Assembly: GCA_934477985.1 (NCBI GenBank)
Contig: CAKSOR010000213.1
Span: forward strand, 1 to 5,292
Direction of reading: 5' to 3'
DNA length: 5,292 bases
Source of the DNA: an uncultured Eubacteriales bacterium
GTDB lineage: Bacteria; Bacillota; Clostridia; Oscillospirales; CAG-272
Part shown: positions 1 to 4,649 of the stretch, in pieces
How the letters are laid out: the number at the start of each line of letters is the position of its first letter
How positions within the stretch are numbered: the stretch's first letter is position 1
Notes under the pieces: model-generated
Databases searched by the model: none
The model's input: only the letters and a program-made list of their open reading frames with translations
What the model was told of the DNA's origin: nothing
Position numbers and translations under genes: made by a program

Positions 1-2
1 TC

Positions 3-1136
3 ACCCAGCAGCCCGCGGCGATTGCCTTCCAGAAGAAGCTTGAGGAGCTGGGCATCCGCGTCTACCGGCACTATCCGATTGAGGGTTACCCGTCCGACGT
101 CGCGAAGATAGTCAGCGACGAGGGCTACGGTCGCAACGAGTACATAGAGACCTCGCGCGAGCTGGTAATCGTCACCGCGCCCGGTCCGGGAAGCGGCAAG
201 ATGGCGACCTGCCTTTCGCAGCTCTACCACGAGAACAAGCGCGGAGTCAAGGCGGGCTACGCGAAGTTCGAGACCTTCCCGATCTGGAACATTCCGTTGA
301 AGCACCCGGTCAACATCGCCTACGAGGCGGCTACTGCCGACCTCGGTGACGTCAACATGATCGACCCCTTCCACCTCGAGGCGTACAACACGACGGCGGT
401 CAACTACAACCGCGACGTCGAGATTTTCCCGGTTCTCAACGCGATGCTCGAGCAGATTCTCGGCAAGTCGCCCTACAAGTCCCCGACCGACATGGGCGTC
501 AACATGGCGGGCAACTGCATCTTCGACGACGACGCGGTCTGCGACGCGGCGAGAAAAGAGATAATCAGACGCTACTACACGGCGCTCTGCGACGTCAAGA
601 AGGGCAAGGAGAGCCCCGAGCTCGTCTACAAGATGGAGCTTTTACTCAAACAGGCGGGACTTTCGGTCGATTACCGCAAGGTCATCTCGGCTGCGGTCGG
701 GAAGGAGACCCAGACCGAAGCGCCCGCTGCGGCTCTCGAGCTCCCCGACGGGCAGATTGTCACCGGCAAGACCTCCGAGCTTTTAGGCGCGTCGTCGGCG
801 CTCCTGCTGAACGCGTTGAAGCAGCTCGCCGGCATTCCCGACGACCACGCGTTGATCTCACACTCGATAATCGAGCCGATCTCGCACCTCAAGGTCGACC
901 ACCTCGGAAATCAGAATCCGCGCCTGCACATCGACGAGCTTCTGATCGCGCTCTCGATTTGCGCGCTGACCTCGCCCGAGGCTGAGCTTGCGATCGACCA
1001 GCTTGACAAGCTCCGCGGCTGCGACGCGCATTCGACGGTCATTCTCTCCGAGCGCGACGTCAATACCTTCAAGCAGCTTGGCGTAAACCTGACCTGCGAG
1101 CCGAAATACGAGACGAAGCGGCTCTACAATCGATGA
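3..1136 (+). CDS. DUF1846 / UPF0371 family protein, 5'-truncated by the window edge
   Basis: The frame is open from the first complete codon (base 3) to TGA at 1134-1136, giving 377 visible residues. Family members are about 500 residues, so roughly the first 120 are outside the window. The ATG at 201 is internal: the codons before it read as conserved protein, including TAPGPGSGKMATCLSQLYH around visible residues 58-76. Other family-like stretches are NPRLHIDELLIALSICALT and the C-terminal AHSTVILSERD and LTCEPKYETKRLYNR. The glycine-rich GPGSGK resembles a phosphate-binding loop but does not fit the Walker A spacing GxxxxGK[ST]. No signal peptide or membrane segment is seen in the visible part, so a cytoplasmic location is likely. 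The biochemical function of this family is not established to my knowledge, and I assign none. Codons are strongly C/G-ending. A strong terminator follows 10 bases after the stop, so this is the last gene of its transcript. Family assignment is by recall of conserved motifs. Confidence 0.88.
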   Translation, partial: TQQPAAIAFQKKLEELGIRVYRHYPIEGYPSDVAKIVSDEGYGRNEYIETSRELVIVTAPGPGSGKMATCLSQLYHENKRGVKAGYAKFETFPIWNIPLKHPVNIAYEAATADLGDVNMIDPFHLEAYNTTAVNYNRDVEIFPVLNAMLEQILGKSPYKSPTDMGVNMAGNCIFDDDAVCDAARKEIIRRYYTALCDVKKGKESPELVYKMELLLKQAGLSVDYRKVISAAVGKETQTEAPAAALELPDGQIVTGKTSELLGASSALLLNALKQLAGIPDDHALISHSIIEPISHLKVDHLGNQNPRLHIDELLIALSICALTSPEAELAIDQLDKLRGCDAHSTVILSERDVNTFKQLGVNLTCEPKYETKRLYNR

Positions 1137-1145
1137 TATTATCGC

Positions 1146-1182
1146 AAAAATCGCCGTCACTGAATGTGGCGGCGATTTTTTT
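1146..1182 (+). terminator. Intrinsic terminator after the DUF1846 gene
   Basis: Bases 1146-1160 pair with 1166-1180. This is a 15-bp stem with one G-T wobble (1157/1169) around the five-base loop TGAAT, and the T run continues to 1182. The A run at the foot of the left arm would let it also work weakly on the minus strand. It starts 10 bases after the DUF1846 stop codon. Confidence 0.93.
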
Positions 1183-1222
1183 GAATTGTGAATTTTCGCC
1201 GTGATACACAAATTTTTAACCG

Positions 1223-1243
1223 TTTTTTTTTTTTTTTTTTTTT
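1223..1243 (+). repeat. Homopolymer run of 21 T
   Basis: An uninterrupted run of 21 T lies between the DUF1846 terminator and the promoter of the lipoprotein gene. It has no hairpin immediately before it, so it is not the tail of a terminator. It could be a slippage-prone spacer, or its length could be an assembly or sequencing artefact. It sits about 40 bases upstream of the -35 box, and changes in its length could alter local bending without touching the promoter core. Apart from this run, the terminator and the promoter, I see nothing else in the gap 1137-1359. Confidence 0.9.
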
Positions 1244-1281
1244 GCTATGTGCTGAATTGCTAAAAATCGGTCAGAAAATAC

Positions 1282-1310
1282 TTGACAATGGTGCATTTTT
1301 ATGGTATAAT
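1282..1310 (+). promoter_or_regulatory. Consensus sigma-A promoter of the lipoprotein gene
   Basis: The -35 box TTGACA (1282-1287) and the -10 box TATAAT (1305-1310) are both perfect consensus with a 17-base spacer, and TGG just before the -10 gives an extended -10. The DNA upstream is A/T-rich. Transcription should start near 1316-1317, leaving a leader of about 43 bases that carries the AAGGAGG ribosome binding site at 1342-1348. No operator palindrome is evident. As written it is a strong promoter, so any control would have to come from a repressor or from the leader. Confidence 0.93.
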
Positions 1311-1359
1311 TCAGTAGTAAATTAATTCTATTCGATCCTGCAAGGAGGATATTTGCACT

Positions 1360-2832
1360 ATGAAACGAACATTGGCACTCACTCTGGCGATTCTCATCTC
1401 ACTTCTGGCATCCTGCGGCTCGACTTCCATTGAAATTCCCGAGACTACCGTTGCCAACACCGATACCGAACCGGTCGAAAGCGCGTCTGCGGAAATTTCC
1501 GACGATCTGCCGGACAAGAAATTCGACGGTCGGACCTTTACGACGCTGACCTTTGATCAGCTTATCGCCGATTATAAGGCAGATGAAGCTAACGGCGATG
1601 TCGTCAATGACGCTGTTTATGAACGTAATCAAAAGGTCATGGAGCGCTTTGACGTCACTCTTGAGACCATGTCGAAGGCAACTTACGGTGAGACGACAAA
1701 TCACATTAAGAATACCGTTCTGGCTGGTGAAGAAACCTTTCAACTGGCTGCGCATCACATCGTTTCGCTTGGTGGTTTAGCGCTTGATGGCGTCTTGATG
1801 AACTTGTATGAAATACCATACATAAACTTCGAAAAACCGTGGTGGTCGCCGTCAACTGTTGAAGATCTGACATATGACGGTATAGCTTTGATGGCAGTCG
1901 GCGACTATTCGCTGTCGAGTCTCGCGGCGACTTACTGCTATTTCTATGACAAAAAAGCGGCGGAGGACTTTCATTTTGATGATCTCTATGCGGTCGTGAA
2001 TGACGGAAAATGGACGCTTGATTATGTTATGAACCTTGTAAAAGATATCTATGTTGATTTCAACGGAAACGGAGAAAAGGACGAATTTGACTACTATGGA
2101 CTCACTACGACCTTAAAATCAGCTCTCAATACCTATTACTGGACATCAGGAGCAAAGATCTTCACGAATAACAGCGATGGTACAAAAGACTTTACTTACA
2201 ACAACGAAAGAACAGTTTCTATCGTCGAAAAGGTTTACCAACTCTGTCTTGAGACTGACGGTGTTTGTTATTCTCGTCCAAGCTATGTTACGACCGCAAG
2301 TCTTGAACATTTCATCACGGCATTTTCTTTCCGAGATGATCTGACGGCGATGATTCCCGGTACGCTCGACATGACGGTCAACTATTTCCGCGACCGCAAG
2401 GGCGAGTACGGAATCCTGCCTTATCCGAAGCTCGACGAGAATCAGGCTGAGTACAAGACGATGGTTGATGGCTATCACGCGGCGCTCGCAGTTCCGGTGA
2501 CTATCAGCGATCCCGAGTTCGTCGGGATCATCACTGAAGCGCTCAACGCGGAGTCGAAGAAGATAGTTTTCCCGGCTTATTATGAGGTCGCTCTGAAGGT
2601 AAAATATTCACATGACGATGAGTCTGTCAAGATGCTCGACATGATAGTTGACAGTCGTGTATTCGATTTCGGTTATGTTTATGGCAACATGAATGCGATA
2701 TCGTTTACGTTCCAGAAGCTGATTGGAAATAGCAGATCGAAGGATTTTGCATCATACTACGCAGAAAATGCTCCCGCTGCTGAACAATACTACGCCAAGG
2801 TAATCGACGCATTCGGAGCGCTGAAAAAATAA
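1360..2832 (+). CDS. Extracellular solute-binding lipoprotein (ABC-transporter type, family 1-like)
   Basis: This 490-residue protein starts at ATG 1360, with AAGGAGG 11 bases upstream. Residues 1-18 form a lipoprotein signal peptide (MKRT, then a hydrophobic core) ending in the lipobox LASC with the lipidated Cys at residue 19. An acidic Ser/Thr-rich linker follows to about residue 50, then the binding domain. The protein should be anchored on the outer face of the membrane and capture a solute, often a sugar or oligosaccharide in this class; the ligand cannot be told from sequence. Residues 233-244 (DFNGNGEKDEFD) place acidic or Asn residues at positions 1, 3, 5, 7, 9 and 12 of an EF-hand-like loop, so a bound calcium ion is likely. 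The aromatic-rich middle (PWWSPS near 160-164, TYCYFYD near 191-197, YYWTSG near 259-264) is typical of carbohydrate binders. No permease or ATPase gene adjoins it, and it has its own promoter and terminator. Base composition changes within the gene (see findings). Confidence 0.85.
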   Translation: MKRTLALTLAILISLLASCGSTSIEIPETTVANTDTEPVESASAEISDDLPDKKFDGRTFTTLTFDQLIADYKADEANGDVVNDAVYERNQKVMERFDVTLETMSKATYGETTNHIKNTVLAGEETFQLAAHHIVSLGGLALDGVLMNLYEIPYINFEKPWWSPSTVEDLTYDGIALMAVGDYSLSSLAATYCYFYDKKAAEDFHFDDLYAVVNDGKWTLDYVMNLVKDIYVDFNGNGEKDEFDYYGLTTTLKSALNTYYWTSGAKIFTNNSDGTKDFTYNNERTVSIVEKVYQLCLETDGVCYSRPSYVTTASLEHFITAFSFRDDLTAMIPGTLDMTVNYFRDRKGEYGILPYPKLDENQAEYKTMVDGYHAALAVPVTISDPEFVGIITEALNAESKKIVFPAYYEVALKVKYSHDDESVKMLDMIVDSRVFDFGYVYGNMNAISFTFQKLIGNSRSKDFASYYAENAPAAEQYYAKVIDAFGALKK

Positions 2833-2838
2833 TCATAT

Positions 2839-2873
2839 AAAAAACTGCTGACGGGTCTGTCAGCAGTTTTTTT
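2839..2873. terminator. Bidirectional terminator between convergent genes
   Basis: CTGCTGAC (2845-2852) pairs perfectly with GTCAGCAG (2859-2866) around the loop GGGTCT. The stem is flanked by six A (2839-2844) and seven T (2867-2873), so a U tract follows the hairpin on either strand. It ends the lipoprotein transcript seven bases after its stop. On the minus strand it overlaps the stop codon of the phospholipase-like gene (2872-2874) and ends that transcript as well. Confidence 0.92.
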
Positions 2874-3570
2874 ATACATGAAGCGGGGCGAGATTTTCGA
2901 GCATTCCGGCGATCATCGTGACGGTATCAGAAATGAAGGTGTCAAATTCGGGCTTTGAGATGAACACCAGCCTGACCGGCTCGGGGCTTGGAAGAGTCAT
3001 CAGCTTAACTTTCCGCGCGATCGCGCCGGGGGGCAGGAAGTCGAGATAGTCGGGAAAGCTCTTCAGCGGCAGGATCTCGGTCAGATAGCCCGAGTCGGGG
3101 TGCGCAGCGAGATAGAGCGCCTCGAGATATTCGAACTCGCGCTCGTGGCGCTCTCTCGGGATAAGCTTCTTCAGCGAGTCGAAGCTCTCCGGCATTCCGG
3201 CGGCTTTTCCGGCGAGTTCGGACGCCGTCACGCGCTTCCAGGCGGTTTTGACGCGCGATTCGTCGCGGAGCATGTCCTGGAACGCCACGTCGGTCAGCAG
3301 GTGCGAATAATACCCGAGCAGAAAATCCCGGCGGGGTGGTTCGACCGGCTCAGAGAGGTATTTTCCGCGGAAATCCTCGCAGTCGGCGAAGGTCTTGCGC
3401 CTGTCGCTCATGAAATGCGTGACCTCGCGAGGCGGCGTGAAGGAAGTCCAGTCTGAATTCTCGATATTGCAGTCGGGCGCGATATTTCCGACGCAGAACG
3501 CGCGGCGGTCGAGGTCGAAGCGCGTGAGAAGTCTGTCCGCGATTATCAGGTGAGTTATCCAGGTCGCCAT
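2872..3570 (-). CDS. Zinc-dependent phospholipase C-like domain protein
   Basis: I choose the ATG at 3570-3568, giving 232 residues (MATWITHLIIADRLL...), because GGAGG lies six bases upstream. A longer reading from 3627 would add 19 residues encoded by the neighbouring palindromic element and is rejected. The order of motifs fits the Zn_dep_PLPC family (PF00882): THLIIAD (His7), GNIAPD (Asp33), VTHF (His52) and GYYSHLLTD (His90, Asp94). These are candidate metal ligands. No signal peptide is seen, so unlike the secreted clostridial toxins of the family it is probably cytoplasmic. Many such short intracellular members have no known substrate, and I would not call it a toxin. The C-terminal half (about 120-232) is less conserved. 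It is transcribed from its own promoter at 3679-3707, through palindromic copy 1. The stop codon lies inside the shared terminator. The metal fold is fairly sure; activity is unknown. Confidence 0.82.
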   Translation of the reverse strand: MATWITHLIIADRLLTRFDLDRRAFCVGNIAPDCNIENSDWTSFTPPREVTHFMSDRRKTFADCEDFRGKYLSEPVEPPRRDFLLGYYSHLLTDVAFQDMLRDESRVKTAWKRVTASELAGKAAGMPESFDSLKKLIPRERHEREFEYLEALYLAAHPDSGYLTEILPLKSFPDYLDFLPPGAIARKVKLMTLPSPEPVRLVFISKPEFDTFISDTVTMIAGMLENLAPLHV

Positions 3571-3576
3571 GGCTGT

Positions 3577-3581
3577 CCTCC
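3577..3581 (-). promoter_or_regulatory. Ribosome binding site that fixes the phospholipase-like start
   Basis: On the minus strand GGAGG is followed by ACAGCC and then ATG (3570-3568), an ideal six-base spacing. It lies between palindromic copy 1 and the gene. This is the main reason for preferring the start at 3570 over the in-frame ATG at 3627. Confidence 0.9.
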
Positions 3582-3592
3582 GTTTGGTTTTC

Positions 3593-3677
3593 AATAGACC
3601 TGTTCGATAACCCTCCTGACATGTCAATCAAATCGCCGATTTGATACGCTATGGTCGGTTTATCGAACAGGTCTATT
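3593..3677. repeat. Palindromic MITE/REP-like element, copy 1 (85 bp)
   Basis: Terminal inverted repeats AATAGACCTGTTCGATAA (3593-3610) and its exact complement (3660-3677) enclose two inner palindromes. These are TGACATGTCA (3617-3626) and the hairpin ATCAAATC-GCC-GATTTGAT (3627-3645). Read on the minus strand it aligns with copy 2 at 4537-4649: shared arms, shared AGCGTAT near one end, and shared TTGACATGTC followed by GGAGGG at the other. It is shorter because it lacks the second inner hairpin of copy 2. The arms share a TA at their outer edge (3595-3596 and 3674-3675), compatible with TA target duplication as in IS630/Tc1-type MITEs, but this is inference. It encodes no protein. It lies inside the leader of the phospholipase-like gene. 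Confidence 0.9.
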
Positions 3678-3678
3678 A

Positions 3679-3707
3679 ATTATAACATAAAAATGTGAAA
3701 AAATCAA
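3679..3707 (-). promoter_or_regulatory. Sigma-A promoter of the phospholipase-like gene
   Basis: Reading the minus strand, the -35 TTGATT (3707-3702) and the -10 TATAAT (3684-3679) are separated by 17 bases, with TGT before the -10 as an extended -10. The predicted start, near A at 3672, lies inside the outer arm of palindromic copy 1. The mRNA would therefore begin with the element and have a leader of about 100 bases. The -35 box and spacer overlap the tail of the cupin gene's terminator, so the promoter sits within the end of the upstream transcription unit. Confidence 0.8.
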
Positions 3708-3730
3708 GCGCCCTCGGGTTGAGAGCGCCT
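3698..3730 (-). terminator. Intrinsic terminator after the two-cupin gene
   Basis: On the minus strand, AGGCGCTCTC (3730-3721) pairs with GAGGGCGCTT (3715-3706), with two G-T wobbles, around a five-base loop. Then GA and six T (3703-3698) follow. It begins 8 bases after the cupin stop codon and shares bases with the promoter of the next gene. Confidence 0.85.
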
Positions 3731-3738
3731 GCGTGAAT

Positions 3739-4509
3739 TCAATTTTCCTTCCCGTCTGCGCTGAAGCTGCGGTTGAGTCCGGTCGGCTTGTGCGTGCGGT
3801 TGAGCCGCTCGAGCCCCTTTGCCTGATCCGGCATGACGTCTATCCACATGTAGTGGAGGTGGCGATTGCCGTCGACCTTCACGCCGTGGTCAGAGCCGAG
3901 CGGAATGTGCAGGATCATGTCGCCGCCCATCGGGTACGCCGCGCCGTCTATCAGCACGTCCATGTCGTTCTCCGGGAAGCTGAAGAAGAGCTGGTCGAGC
4001 ATCGGATGAGTGTGCGGCTTTACAAGGTCGTCGCCCCAGGTCTCGACCGAGCCCATCGAGAAGCGCGGCAGGATCTCGTGCGGGATCATCATGCGGCTTA
4101 TCGTCTTCTGGCTCTTGTAGGGGTCGATGTACTGGATTGAGTCCTGATAGGGAATCGCCAGCGGGAACTTCGTGCCGAATTTCACTATGTCGGCGGTGTC
4201 GGTCTCCTTTTTGTCGAACGCGAATTCCATAAGGTAGATGTCGGTCTCAGCCCTGACCGTAAGCGCTTTGTCGGGCGCGGGAACGTAGGTGCACTTTCCG
4301 TCCGAGGTGAAGGTGCTGCCGTCCGACTCGAACACAGCCTTGCCGGTGACGAGCACGAGGATGTGATAGTATCCGCAGGGGTTGAAGCTCAGCGTCTGAC
4401 CCGCCTCAGCCGTCCACGCGAGCGGGTGGAGTCCGGCGATTTCGTTTTCAAGGTATCCGGTGGCGCTGACGCCGGGGGCTTTCGTGAGAATTTTTTCGAT
4501 TTTTACCAT
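3739..4509 (-). CDS. Two-cupin domain protein next to a glycyl radical enzyme
   Basis: This 256-residue protein starts at ATG 4509-4507, with AAAGGA (4523-4518) eight bases upstream. It contains two cupin beta-barrels. The N-terminal one (about residues 30-100) shows the fold (YYHILVLVTGKAVF ... TYVPAPDKALTV) but lacks the usual histidine ligands. The C-terminal one (about 140-225) has PHTHPMLDQ and PLGSDH, giving likely metal ligands His166, His168 and His208, with Gln173 where Glu is usual. No signal peptide is seen, so it should be cytoplasmic. Bicupins of this length include ureidoglycine aminohydrolase and sugar or uronate isomerases, but I cannot match it to one of these, so the substrate stays open. 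It is probably co-transcribed after the glycyl radical enzyme, since I see no convincing promoter between them. A metabolic role on the substrate or product of that enzyme is plausible but inferred. Codon use matches its neighbours. Confidence 0.85.
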   Translation of the reverse strand: MVKIEKILTKAPGVSATGYLENEIAGLHPLAWTAEAGQTLSFNPCGYYHILVLVTGKAVFESDGSTFTSDGKCTYVPAPDKALTVRAETDIYLMEFAFDKKETDTADIVKFGTKFPLAIPYQDSIQYIDPYKSQKTISRMMIPHEILPRFSMGSVETWGDDLVKPHTHPMLDQLFFSFPENDMDVLIDGAAYPMGGDMILHIPLGSDHGVKVDGNRHLHYMWIDVMPDQAKGLERLNRTHKPTGLNRSFSADGKEN

Positions 4510-4536
4510 TGTAGTGTTCCTTTCAGACTATTTCTT

Positions 4537-4649
4537 TAGACATGTTCGATAACCCGACTTTAGCGTATGAAAATGGCGATAAAATCGGCATTTTATGAGT
4601 TGGCAAAGCCAACTCATTGACATGTCGGGAGGGTTATCGAACATGTCTA
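4537..4649. repeat. Palindromic MITE/REP-like element, copy 2 (113 bp)
   Basis: Perfect 19-bp terminal inverted repeats, TAGACATGTTCGATAACCC (4537-4555) and its complement (4631-4649), enclose two hairpins. The first is AAAATG-G-CGAT (4570-4580) against ATCG-G-CATTTT (4584-4594), with one G/G mismatch. The second is perfect: ATGAGTTGGC-AAA-GCCAACTCAT (4595-4617). GACATGTC (4619-4626) follows, as in copy 1. It lies in opposite orientation to copy 1, between the glycyl radical enzyme and the cupin gene, and overlaps the end of the former. It has no open frame of note and no U tract, so it is not a classical terminator, though the fold could protect mRNA ends or reduce downstream expression. Outer TA dinucleotides are present at both ends. 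Confidence 0.9.

Noticed and set aside
177..203. GPGSGKM as a Walker A nucleotide-binding loop in the DUF1846 protein
   Set aside because: The spacing GxxxxGK[ST] is not met, and a Met follows the Lys. It is a conserved glycine-rich loop of the family, but ATP or GTP binding cannot be claimed.
858..1211. Minus-strand open frame of 117 codons
   Set aside because: It lies opposite the conserved C-terminus of the DUF1846 gene and the terminator hairpin, and its product matches nothing I recognise. It is a shadow frame of GC-rich coding DNA.
3571..3627. 19-residue N-terminal extension of the phospholipase-like protein
   Set aside because: It is encoded by palindromic copy 1, has no ribosome binding site at its ATG, and the same peptide start occurs at copy 2 next to unrelated sequence. 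The ATG at 3570 has an ideal GGAGG.
3100..4140. Plus-strand open frames at 3100-3456 and 3733-4140
   Set aside because: They are opposite clear domain motifs of the phospholipase-like and cupin genes. They are Arg/Val-rich, low-complexity translations with no credible start signal.
4523..4543. Short upstream reading frame MSKEIV in the cupin leader, starting in the arm of copy 2 and ending at the cupin ribosome binding site
   Set aside because: The position is suggestive, but there is no good ribosome binding site before it and a six-codon frame arises easily by chance.
4556..4630. Separate promoter for the cupin gene within palindromic copy 2 (minus strand)
   Set aside because: Only weak partial matches such as TTGCCA with a poor -10 at the right spacing are seen. 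Co-transcription with the glycyl radical enzyme explains the layout better.
3593..4649. CRISPR array or riboswitch built from the repeated palindromes
   Set aside because: There are only two copies, in opposite orientation, about 0.9 kb apart with genes between them, and they do not resemble any riboswitch class I know.
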